Part shown: piece after piece, positions 9,497 through 17,397 of the stretch
How positions within the stretch are numbered: position 1 is the stretch's first letter
Layout: each line of letters opens with the position of its first letter
Assembly: GCF_014873875.1 (NCBI RefSeq)
Contig: NZ_JADBEM010000001.1
Location: 434,001 to 498,000 of the forward strand
Direction of reading: 5' to 3'
DNA: 64,000 nt
Source: Actinopolymorpha pittospori
GTDB taxonomy: Bacteria; Actinomycetota; Actinomycetes; Propionibacteriales; Actinopolymorphaceae
Notes under the pieces: generated by a model
Told to the model about the DNA's origin: nothing
The model's database searches: none
Seen by the model: only the letters and a program-made list of their open reading frames with translations
Program-made: the position numbers and the translations under genes

Positions 9497-9850
9497 AGCT
9501 CGCTGCAGCGGCGTGGCGGGCGGCTATCTCCAGCGCCCGACGTCGCAACTCGGCGCGTAGTTCGGGAGGGTCGAGCACCTCAAAGTCATAGGACAGCCCG
9601 GCGGCGTAGGACGCAAGTCCCGCCAGATCGTTGGAGGCCACCCGCAAGATGGCCCGACCGTCCGGCGCCGGCTCGACGATGCGACCGCGGAATGCCTGCA
9701 CGGCCGTCTCGTACTCCAAGTCGAGCAGGATGCCTGCCTCGTACCGGTAGACGGCCAGCTTCGTTGCCTCCAACACCATCGCGGCGGCGTCGAGCGAATC
9801 TGTGATCTTCTGGCGGTGCCCGGTGAGTTCCGGCTCCGCGATCCGGTCGC
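9497..9850 (-). pseudogene. WYL-domain regulator, C-terminal stub cut by an IS
   Basis: Read leftward from the IS630 end, the frame gives the typical end of a WYL transcriptional regulator: an RYEAGILLDLEYET-like stretch, RGRIVEP, a strand ending ILRVASNDLAGL and the closing helix LDPPELRAELRRRALEIAARH. The DNA-binding N-terminus and the WYL core are absent because the IS630 element begins directly upstream at 9851. The frame also runs on without a stop into unrelated sequence, so the stub is rearranged at its 3' side too. It cannot act as a regulator. Confidence 0.55.
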
Positions 9851-11026
9851 TAGTGTTGCGTGATTCTGGTTGCGTTACTTTTCGTGTTGTGGCTCGTTGA
9901 CTCGGTGTGGAGCTTTCGGTGGAGCAGGACGCTGAGTTGCGGGCGTTGGTGAACAGTCGGGATGTGTCGGCTGTGCTGGCGACTCGGGCGCGGATCGTGT
10001 TGTGGCATGGGGAAGGGCGGCGTCGTAAGGACATCGCGGAGTTGGCGGGGGTGTCGTTGCCGACGGTGGATCGGTGGGTCCGCCGCTACGCCGAGCATGG
10101 CCTGGCCGGGTTGGACGATCGTGATCGGGCTGCGCCGCGGGTGCAGGTTCCACCGCGGGTGCGGGCTCGGGTGGTGGCGTTGACCAGGACTTCTCCGCCG
10201 GCTGGGACGGGGCTGTCGCACTGGTCTTGTCGTGGTCTGGCTGGGTATCTGAAGCGGGTCGAGGGGATCTGTGTGTCGTGGAGCTATGTGGCTCGGGTGT
10301 GGCGGGAGGAAGGGCTTGCGCCGCACCGGCATGCCACGTTCAAGTTGTCCAAGGATCCCGCGTTCGCGGAGAAGGTCTCCGATGTGGTCGGGTTGTATTT
10401 GGACCCGCCCGGTGGGGCGGTGGTGCTCTCCATCGATGAGAAGACACAGATCCAGGCGTTGGACCGGACCCAGCCGCTACTGCCGTTGGACTTCGGCGTC
10501 ACTGAGAAACGCACCCACGACTACGTGCGGCACGGTGTCACGAACCTGTTCGCAGCCCTGGATGTGGGCAACCGGCCAGGTCCTCGGGGAGGCCACGCCG
10601 ACCCGGGACGGGGTGAACTTCCTGGCGTTCTTGAAGAAGGCCGTCAAACCCCATGCGGGCAAAGAGGTCCATGTCGTGTTGGACAACCTGTCCACTCACA
10701 CCACGCCGGAGGTGGAGGCCTGGCTGGAGGAGAATCGCCACGTCAAGTTCCACTTCACCCCGGTCGGATCGAGTTGGATCAACCAGATCGAGACCTGGTT
10801 CGGGATCCTGACCCGCCAGGCGATCCGCCGCGGCACCTTCACCTCGGTGAACGTGCTGATCAGGCAGATCAAGGACTACATCGACACCTGGAACGTCGAC
10901 GCGAAGCCGTTCACCTGGACCGCCACCAGCGAAGAGATCCTCGCCAAGGTCCGCCTCGTCCAGACCAACATCAAGAAACTCGTCGACAACAACGCGAAAT
11001 AACACAACCAGAATCACGCAACACTA
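9851..11026 (+). mobile_element. IS630-family insertion sequence
   Basis: Terminal inverted repeats of 26 bases (9851-9876 and 11001-11026) match at 25 positions and begin with TAGTGTTGCG. The outermost TA on each side is the target duplication typical of IS630/Tc1-mariner elements, so the element proper is 9853-11024. It carries one transposase gene, which is frameshifted. It has split a WYL regulator gene on its left. The intact ends suggest a fairly recent insertion. Confidence 0.9.
9907..11002 (+). pseudogene. IS630 transposase, one frameshift
   Basis: The first part reads in one frame from GTG 9907. It holds helix-turn-helix domains ([19 protein letters not shown]) and the first catalytic Asp in LSIDEKT. 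The rest reads one frame further on: VVLDNLSTH supplies the second Asp and [11 protein letters not shown] the Glu of the DDE triad, ending at 11002. The switch is at GTGGG (10564-10568), where one extra G breaks an otherwise normal DVATGQV. Without it the protein would be about 364 residues, normal for the family. The copy is probably inactive unless ribosomes shift there; nothing resembling a slippery site or stimulatory hairpin is obvious. Confidence 0.85.
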
Positions 11027-11027
11027 G

Positions 11028-11190
11028 CGCGGCCGGCGCCGCGTCAGCACTGCGGTCAACGAGGACAGATCTGCGGACCGATAGGCTTTGGTCAGTGGCC
11101 TGCATCGGGTCGCGGAGGCCGGGCGCCGTAAGCTTCCCCGGCTCGGGCGGGTTCCTCGCTTGCCCGCAGTGGCCCGAGGCGGCCCCCGGT
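11028..11190 (-). repeat. Repeat A, copy 1
   Basis: This roughly 150-base segment is clearly related to 12595-12765. Shared blocks include GCATCGGGTCGCGGAG, a GGCTCGGGCGG-like block and AGGCTTTGG. Both copies lie in the same orientation just after a leftward P-loop kinase gene. No protein is recognisable in it. Confidence 0.6.
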
Positions 11191-11258
11191 CGTTCGGGCG
11201 GCCCGACAAGCTCGAGCTCACTCTGGGCAGGGATGAAGGACTCCCCAGTCCGGGCGCC

Positions 11259-11983
11259 CTAACCCGTTCCGCGCAAGGAGGGGAACGCTGCGTTCGGGCC
11301 TAGCCCCAGGGCATCTAACGCCTGTTCCAGGACCTCAGCAGCCGATGCCATCGCGTCCAACTCTACGATCGGCCAGCCCGCCGACCGCATGGCCGCGAGC
11401 TCCTGTTCCCGCAGCCCGCCCAGCTGATCTCGCGACCACGCCACGATCCGCTCAGCGATGCGCCCAGACGTGTGACCGGCGTCGCTCGCAATGCGTGCAT
11501 AGCGCTTCGCCCAGACGTCACCGCGCTGGGCAAGCGCGCGTTCGGTCGTCGTCCGCACATCACCGGCCAGGTCTAGGAGGACGGGATCCATGTCCTCCGC
11601 GAGCTCTCGTACATCCAGGCAAGCCGCGTCAGCCGAGCGTGGTCCCGCATCGCCCATGGAAGGTCGGCCGCCATGCCTGCACAGTGCCAGTCGAACACAC
11701 CCCAGGCGTTCGCGGCCCGGAAGCCGTCGAAGACCCGCGTGTACGTGGGCAGGAAGAGCTCGGGTGTCGGAAACTCCCTGCTGCGGGGCGCCTCCGCGAC
11801 GTCGACGAAGTCGGCTCGGGCGAAGATCTGGTGCTCGCCGAACAGGTCGACGGTCGCACCTGCTTCCTCCAGCCTGTGTGTGAGCCCTTCGGCAAGCGTC
11901 GACTTGCCGATGCCCGCACAGGAACCGGAAAGCATGACCAGGCGGGGCTTCGTCTGGTCGCGGGTGTTGAACGCCGAGTTCAT
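11259..11983 (-). pseudogene. P-loop small-molecule kinase, one frameshift
   Basis: From ATG 11983 the protein begins with a beta strand and the P-loop GSCAGIGKST, followed by a region with DLFGEHQIF and FDWHCAG typical of AAA-type nucleotide or antibiotic kinases. Near 11610 the frame closes at the stop codon ending 11573, but a neighbouring frame continues the same protein: VRELAEDMDPVLLDL, then RYARIASDAGHTSGRIAE, to a stop at 11259. The joined product would be about 240 residues. One small indel explains the break. An intact but different P-loop kinase lies at 12760-13692. The substrate is unknown. Confidence 0.65.
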
Positions 11984-12050
11984 CCGGACACTGTGACAAG
12001 ACCAGACTCGATTCGTCACCAGGTTTGCCGCGCGGTGGACGGAAGCCTCC

Positions 12051-12545
12051 CTAGTGCGGAATCTCTGCTCCGCGGTAGTCCGTGAGATCGATTACCAAGG
12101 GATAGACCATGGCTGCGGGCCAGTCGGGCTGGATGCCGAAGTCGCGGGCTGGGAGGAACCCGAAGCGCGGGTAGTAGTCCGGCTCTCCGAGGAGGACGAT
12201 GAGCGCTTCCTTCCCCCGGTGCGTGGCGACTTGTTGAGCTGTGGACACGAGTTGACTGCCGATGCCGCGTCGCTGCCATGACGGAAGAACGCTGAGCGGA
12301 CCGAGGGCCAGCACCGGTGGGGCAGTGACACCGAGCAGGGCCTTGCGGCCGAGCATGCAGTGCCCGACCACGGTGCCGTCCACCTCGGCCACGAGGGACA
12401 GCTCTGGAACGTACTCGTCCGACGTCCGGATCGCGGCGACCATATCGACCTCGATCTGGCGCTCACCGAAGGCAAGGCGGGTGACGTCGGCGATGCGAGC
12501 GATGTCTGCAGCTGTCTCCGGTCGAACTGCGCAACTAATCGTCAT
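12051..12545 (-). CDS. GNAT N-acetyltransferase
   Basis: The 164-residue protein has the GNAT fold. After an N-terminal strand-helix unit, strands with LSLVAEVDGTVVGH lead to the acetyl-CoA loop WQRRGIGSQLV. A C-terminal part with EPDYYPRFGF and DWPAAMVYPL is characteristic of the YhbS-like branch. It transfers an acetyl group from acetyl-CoA to an amine on an unknown small molecule or protein. ATG 12545 is preferred because the fold begins within a few residues. It is transcribed leftward towards the broken kinase, with no visible shared operon. Confidence 0.85.
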   Translation of the reverse strand: MTISCAVRPETAADIARIADVTRLAFGERQIEVDMVAAIRTSDEYVPELSLVAEVDGTVVGHCMLGRKALLGVTAPPVLALGPLSVLPSWQRRGIGSQLVSTAQQVATHRGKEALIVLLGEPDYYPRFGFLPARDFGIQPDWPAAMVYPLVIDLTDYRGAEIPH

Positions 12546-12594
12546 GGCGATCACGGTAGGGAGTTGGGCTTGCACAGACCAGGGATTAACTCAT

Positions 12595-12765
12595 CCGCCG
12601 CAGCGCGACCAGCGCCGCGTCGCTTACGGCAGCCAACGAGCACGTTCTAAGGGCCGACAGGCTTTGGCCGATGTCGTGCATCGGGTCGCGGAGACCGGGG
12701 GCCGTAGTCTTCCGCGGCTCGGGCGGCTCCTGGCCTGCCCGCTGTGGCCAGGGGCCAGACTACGA
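12595..12765 (-). repeat. Repeat A, copy 2
   Basis: Second copy of the segment at 11028-11190, in the same orientation. It starts at the stop codon of the leftward P-loop kinase and ends before the GNAT gene. Similarity is interrupted by small differences, so the copies are old or imprecise. Confidence 0.6.
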
Positions 12766-13692
12766 CCGCACCTCTGGCTTGTCGGTGGGCGTCGCATGAT
12801 GCGGGGCTGTGATGAGGCCATCTGCCGTTCGCATTGCCTGGTATTCGGCGGGGGTGTGTTCGACTTCGGCGGTGCAGCCAGGCCGCGCGCATTCACAGAC
12901 GAACGGTAGGGGTAGTGGGTCCGGCGGCGTACGTGGTGCGATGTCGGCAAGCCAGGCTTTGACGTTGGTGACCATCGCGTCGTTCTCAGTGCGGCGCAGT
13001 GTCTGGCGCTGCCGGCCGTTGTGTGCCCGGGGGGCGTTGGTGAGTGCGGGCGTGAGTAGCTCGGTGACGTGCTCGATCATTGTCGGCAGGTCACGCCTGC
13101 CGTCGACGTCGACGACTCGTAGGCCAAGTGTGGTCGCCTCTGAGCGCGTTCGGCCGTCGAGAATGCTGTTGCGGGTCAGAAGCTTCTCCTGGGCACGTTC
13201 GGCGTCCGACGTGGATTGGGAGGCATTGAAGCGTGCCGCCAGGGCTGTGCGTCGGAACTCCGGGGTTGGCAGCAGCCACAGCCCCCAGCCCGGATCAGAC
13301 AGGTACGGTGCGACGAGCTGAGGGAACAGTTGCGGGCCTTCGACGATGACGGCGATGTCGGCTGCCATGGTGCGCAGGTCTTCGAGGATCAGCGGAAACT
13401 CCCTCTCGGCGCCCTCGATGAACCTGATCGCCAGGTCTTCGGGTGTGGGTTCGAGCCACCGTTGGTCGTGGGTCTCGGCTGCCGCGTCCGCGCTCAGCTC
13501 GCCGATGGCGATGAGTCGGTCTCTGTGTGCGTAGCCATGGGCGTCGACGCGGTACCACGCGAGGTCGAAGCGGTAGGCGATGGCGCGGGAGATGGTCGTC
13601 TTTCCCGCGCCGCTGCCTCCGCCCAGCCAGATCACGGGCGGTAGATCGGTGCGCCTGGACGCGGCGTTCGATGCAGCCGGCTGGAAAACCAT
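12760..13692 (-). CDS. P-loop kinase with a C-terminal cysteine-rich motif
   Basis: The 310-residue protein opens with a P-loop, GGGSGAGKTT (about 24-33), resembling uridine-kinase or antibiotic-kinase NTPases. A central helical domain includes EDLAIRFIEGAEREFPL and VIVEGPQL. The last 60 residues carry FVCECARPGCTAEVEHT, a short Cys-rich element I recall at the ends of many actinobacterial proteins of unknown role. ATG 13692 is preceded by AAGGAG about 13 bases upstream; an in-frame ATG at 13743 is the alternative. An IS3 element begins only 77 bases upstream of the start and may have displaced the original promoter. Confidence 0.75.
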   Translation of the reverse strand: MVFQPAASNAASRRTDLPPVIWLGGGSGAGKTTISRAIAYRFDLAWYRVDAHGYAHRDRLIAIGELSADAAAETHDQRWLEPTPEDLAIRFIEGAEREFPLILEDLRTMAADIAVIVEGPQLFPQLVAPYLSDPGWGLWLLPTPEFRRTALAARFNASQSTSDAERAQEKLLTRNSILDGRTRSEATTLGLRVVDVDGRRDLPTMIEHVTELLTPALTNAPRAHNGRQRQTLRRTENDAMVTNVKAWLADIAPRTPPDPLPLPFVCECARPGCTAEVEHTPAEYQAMRTADGLITAPHHATPTDKPEVRS

Positions 13693-13786
13693 AACGAAAC
13701 CCTGACTCCTTCTTCGAGAAAGTCCAAGTCTTGTTCTTTTCATGCCACTTCTGGTGTATTGGAGAGGGTGAAGCGCCCCGGGTCTG

Positions 13787-14048
13787 GTGGAGGCGCGTAA
13801 GGACCCGGCGAGTCGGGCGGGTGCGATCGCTCGGATCGCGGAGCAGTTGGGGATGCACCGGGAGACGTTGCGTGGATGGGTGCGCCAGGCCGAGATCGAC
13901 GGCGGGGTCCGGCCGGGCACCAGCAGCGAGGACGCGAGCCGGATCACGGAGTTGGAGCGGGAGAACGTGAGCTGCGGCGGGCGAATGAGATCCTGCGAAC
14001 GGCGTCGGCGTTTTCGCGGCCGCGGAGCTCGACCGCAAGATCAAGTAA
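13787..14048 (+). pseudogene. IS3 orfA, multiply frameshifted
   Basis: The helix-turn-helix part (RIAEQLGMHRETLRGWVRQ) and the leucine-zipper part (ELRRANEILRTASAF, then AAAELDRKIK) of an IS3 OrfA are present but lie in different frames. Three or more single bases are missing: before the first recognised residue, after LEREN, and in the run of T after TASAF. OrfA binds the ends and is needed to make the OrfAB fusion transposase, so the element is unlikely to move by itself. Confidence 0.8.
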
Positions 14049-14050
14049 GC

Positions 14051-15025
14051 GTGCCGACCGCGGTGCTGGTCGACTACATCGACGCCCACCGCGACACGTT
14101 CGGGGTCGAGCCGATCTGTGAAGTCCTGTCCTGTGCTGGGACCAAGATCGCCCCGAGCACCTACTACGCCGCCAAGACCAGGCCGGCCTCGGCCAGAGCG
14201 ATCCGAGACGCCGCACTGGTGCCGGTGATCCGCCAGGTCCACGCCGAGAACCTCGGTGTCTACGGTGCCCGCAAGGTCCACGCCGAGGTCAACCGGCAGG
14301 TCAGGATGGTCGCTCGGTGCACCGTCGAACGCTTGATGAAAGCCGAGGGGCTGGCTGGGATCAGGCGGGACAAGACCCGCGCCACCACGCTGACCCACGG
14401 CGCTGAGACCACCCGCCCGGCCGACCTGGTGCGGCGTGACTTCACCGCTACAGCGCCGAACCGGTTGTGGGTGGCGGACCTGACCTATGTCCGCACCTAC
14501 TCGGGCTGGGTCTACGCCGCGTTCGTACTCGACGTGTTCTCCCGCATGGACCTGGGCTGGCAGGTGTCCACCTCGCTGCGCACCGACCTGGCCCTGGACG
14601 CTCTCGACATGGGCCGGTGGGCCCGCCACCGCGCCGGGCACGACGTCGCCGGGCTCACCCATCACTTCGACCGCGGAGTTCAGTATCGAGCCGTTCGATA
14701 CACCCAGCGGCTGGCAGAGGCCGAAGCTGTGGCCTCGGTCGGGTCCAAGGGCGACTCCTACGACAACGCCATGGCCGAGGCGTTCAACTCGCTGTTCAAG
14801 GCCGAGTGCATCCGCAACCCGGCCATGCGACCCAAGCAGGGCTGGAAGTCCGTCGGTGACGTCGAGATTGCCGTCGCCGAGTACATCGACTGGTTCAACC
14901 ACCGACGCCTACACGGCGAGATCGGGCTGATCCCGCCGGCCGAGTTCGAGGCCAACCACTGGGCCAGCCACAACATCGACCACTACCCTGAAACACCCGT
15001 CCCCGTAGAGGCCGGATCCAACTAA
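14051..15025 (+). CDS. IS3-family transposase OrfB
   Basis: The frame from GTG 14051 encodes about 324 residues with a complete integrase core. The first Asp lies in LWVADLTYV, the second in THHFDRGVQY, and the Glu in NAMAEAFNSLFKAE. The motif around the second Asp has Phe where Ser is usual (HSDRG). The N-terminal HTH_21 region has YGARKVHAEV. OrfB normally acts only as a fusion with OrfA by -1 frameshifting; here orfA is broken, so this is probably an orphan catalytic domain. Confidence 0.85.
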   Translation: MPTAVLVDYIDAHRDTFGVEPICEVLSCAGTKIAPSTYYAAKTRPASARAIRDAALVPVIRQVHAENLGVYGARKVHAEVNRQVRMVARCTVERLMKAEGLAGIRRDKTRATTLTHGAETTRPADLVRRDFTATAPNRLWVADLTYVRTYSGWVYAAFVLDVFSRMDLGWQVSTSLRTDLALDALDMGRWARHRAGHDVAGLTHHFDRGVQYRAVRYTQRLAEAEAVASVGSKGDSYDNAMAEAFNSLFKAECIRNPAMRPKQGWKSVGDVEIAVAEYIDWFNHRRLHGEIGLIPPAEFEANHWASHNIDHYPETPVPVEAGSN

Positions 15026-17119
15026 CGCTGATTCTCGCGCAGCGGATTCAACCCCAGCTTGATCACTCGTATTCGTAGCGGAGGTGTCGTCCGCCCCACC
15101 AGGGGACTTCGGTGGTGGGGAGGTCGGCGTGGCGGAGGACGGGTGAGTAGGCGCGTCGGTCGAGGCGGACGATGGTTTCGTTATCGCGGTTTTCGATTGT
15201 GCCGCCGGTGGAGAGGAATCGGCGTTGCAGGGTGTCGGGTGTGGCGGTGGCGTAGCCGGGGAGGCGTCGGCGGAGCGCGGCGCAGATGGTGTGGGCGAGT
15301 ACGGAGAGCACGACGTCGAGGTCGATGTTGAGGGGGACCGCGCCGGCGAGGGCGTCCAGGCCGAAGGAGCGGATGGCTTCGGCGAGGCGTTGTTCGATGT
15401 TCATCCGCCTGGCGTAGGCCTCGATCACGTGTTTGGTCGGGGTGGTGCGATTGTTGGTGATCAGGATGGTGGGTTCGTCGTGCCCGAGTCCGGTGATGGC
15501 GAGTTGGCGTAGCGTGCTGGGGTAGGCCGAGAGTGTGGCGGCGGGGTCTTCGATCACGCGGACACGGCGGGTTTTCCCGCCCGCTCGGGCGATGGTGAGT
15601 GGTGTCCAGTCCTTGGCGGGCAAGGCATGTAGGTGTTCGGTGAGTTTCGGGGTGCGGGCGCGCAGGGTGATGAAGGCGATGCCGCGGGCGTCGAGGTCGG
15701 CGAGCTGGGCCTGGGTGGTGACCTTGGAATCGAAGATCAACAGTTTCGGGTCCGCTCCGGAGGTTGTGCGCCAGTGGTCGGCGAAGGCGAGGATTTCGTT
15801 GTTCTGGTTGGCTTTGGCGAGGTCGGCGTTGGCGTAGAGCAGGGTGTGGGTGGCCGCGTCTTCGGCGAAGAAGGTCAACACTGAGCGGGTGCGTTGCGAA
15901 CGTCTGGGCACGTAGTGTTTTTCCAACGCGGGGTCGGCGCCCCAGTGCATGACGGCGTGGAAGTCGAGGTTGATCGCCTCGCCGTGCGCGAGCCCTGCGG
16001 CGAGGCTGGCTTTGTCCAGTGCGGCAAGGAATCGTTGTTGCCGGGTGTGGTCGAGCCGGTAGGAGTAGGTGGTCAGCGCGGTGGCCTTGGGCAGGCTGGT
16101 CAGCCCGGCGAACAACGCCGCACCGGGGTCGGTGGCGATGTCGTCGATGTGGGAGACGCGGCGGGTGGTGGTGAGTTTGATCGCCAGCAGCGACAGGATC
16201 GAGCTGATCGCCGGGATCACAGACGTGCCGGGATAGCCCGCGGCCCGCACCAGGCCGGGCAGGTCCAGTGCCACCAGATCGGGGATGGTCAGCAGTAGCC
16301 CGGCCATCCGGGTGTCGGCGTGGGCGGGCAGGACGGCGAAGTCGATCACCTTGGTGCGGGGCTGGGATTCGCGTCGGGGTAGGCCGCGCTCGGCGTGCGG
16401 ACGGGGCCACAAGCGTGGGAACCCTTCCTCGGCCAGGACTTCGGCGACCCCGGTGCGGTTGAGCGGAGTGTCCTCCTCGGCGAGCGCGGCAGCGATCTCC
16501 TGGGCCGAGTGGCCCAACCGGCGCAGCTCGATGATCCTGGTGCGGGCCGCTTCCTTGGCCGGGGCCGTCTTCGGGCCCGGACGCGAGCTCTGGAAGAACT
16601 CGCAGCGTCCGGCCCGGAAGTCCCGCACCAGCGACTGCAGCGTCGTCAGGGTGTAGCCGAAGCGGGTCGCCGCCTCCGCCGCTGAGACTCCCTCGAACAG
16701 GTACGCGCGCAGTGCCTCGTAACGACGCTGGTTCGCCGCTGCTGGGGCGGCGAAGTACTCACTGCCCCGACGGGCCGCTTCTGGGGTGGATATCGCTGCT
16801 TGTTCCACGATTCAACTACAGCAAGCGACACGATCGCGGTCAACGTGACACGCCGATCACTGGCGGCGACAGAGCGCAACGGCAGCCATCGCTGCGTCTC
16901 TCCCGCCGTCGTACTCCAAGTGAGATCGTGCTCGCTCATCACATCCGGGTCGGACGACAATCCGAAATCCGCCACAACAGGCAGTCAGATCGACCCTGAC
17001 CGATCACCCGCTTCGGGCGCAACGACCATCACAATCACATGCCCATAGGCGAAAGCAGCCCGGAGCCGCCCAACATCCTGGAGCCACCGACGCGCCACCG
17101 CTAGACACGAGAATCGGCG
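15026..17119 (-). mobile_element. 2.1-kb DDE-type insertion sequence nested in IS3
   Basis: CTAA is duplicated at 15022-15025 and 17120-17123, directly outside the ends. The ends are imperfect inverted repeats: CGCTGATTCTCGCG on the left and the complement of CGCCGATTCTCGTG on the right. The element is 2094 bases with one long transposase gene and about 310 non-coding bases behind its start. Size and 4-base duplication suit an IS4-superfamily element (IS1380- or IS1634-like). The exact family is uncertain. Confidence 0.85.
15063..16808 (-). CDS. Transposase, IS4-superfamily type
   Basis: The 581-residue protein begins with two helix-turn-helix-like segments (about 25-60 and 90-130). It continues with a DDE catalytic region: INLDFHAVMHWG probably holds the first Asp, LLIFDSKVTTQAQL the second, and ARRMNIEQRLAEAIRSF looks like the Y-R-E signature of IS4 relatives. 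The frame is open and full length, so the element may still be active. It lies leftward inside the IS3 element. Catalytic-residue assignment comes from motif resemblance only. Confidence 0.8.
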   Translation of the reverse strand: MEQAAISTPEAARRGSEYFAAPAAANQRRYEALRAYLFEGVSAAEAATRFGYTLTTLQSLVRDFRAGRCEFFQSSRPGPKTAPAKEAARTRIIELRRLGHSAQEIAAALAEEDTPLNRTGVAEVLAEEGFPRLWPRPHAERGLPRRESQPRTKVIDFAVLPAHADTRMAGLLLTIPDLVALDLPGLVRAAGYPGTSVIPAISSILSLLAIKLTTTRRVSHIDDIATDPGAALFAGLTSLPKATALTTYSYRLDHTRQQRFLAALDKASLAAGLAHGEAINLDFHAVMHWGADPALEKHYVPRRSQRTRSVLTFFAEDAATHTLLYANADLAKANQNNEILAFADHWRTTSGADPKLLIFDSKVTTQAQLADLDARGIAFITLRARTPKLTEHLHALPAKDWTPLTIARAGGKTRRVRVIEDPAATLSAYPSTLRQLAITGLGHDEPTILITNNRTTPTKHVIEAYARRMNIEQRLAEAIRSFGLDALAGAVPLNIDLDVVLSVLAHTICAALRRRLPGYATATPDTLQRRFLSTGGTIENRDNETIVRLDRRAYSPVLRHADLPTTEVPWWGGRHLRYEYE

Positions 17120-17153
17120 CTAACCGAGCCTCCACAAAACCCGGGGCGCTTCA

Positions 17154-17397
17154 GGGTCGTGCGGCACCAAGGCTGAGCAGGGCAATCACGGCGTGGAGGC
17201 GAACCGCGGCGCCGTCAAGGATCAGGACGGGGGCGCCAGGCAACGGCAAGATCGACCTCGACGTCATGGAGGCCACCACGTTCTCGCCGTCAAGGGGCAA
17301 CGCCGGCGGCGGTGGCTGGACCATCCTCGGCCAGTCAGTGGCGCACTCACCTTGTCGAAGCACCGGCTATCCCGGTACGACGTCTACCGTGAGGGCC
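17154..17397. other. Intergenic between IS3 and the LAL regulator
   Basis: This is the right flank of the IS3 insertion and the 3' side of the leftward regulator. No gene or clear stem-loop is recognised. Confidence 0.5.

Larger units (their letters stand above)
13769..17153 (+). mobile_element. IS3-family element, split by another IS
   Basis: The left end TGAAGCGCCCCGGGT (13769-13783) is the exact inverse of 17139-17153. GGG lies immediately outside both ends as a 3-base target duplication. Without the 2.1-kb insert and its duplication the element is about 1.29 kb, normal for IS3. It carries a broken orfA and an intact orfB. The insertion after orfB separates the coding part from the right end. 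Confidence 0.85.

Noticed and set aside
10560..10572. Programmed frameshift in the IS630 transposase
   Set aside because: No slippery heptamer or following stem is evident, and the change needed is +1. A simple extra G explains it better.
13295..14902. Long leftward frame across the kinase start and the IS3 transposase
   Set aside because: It overlaps two real genes in other frames and changes character at the IS3 boundary.
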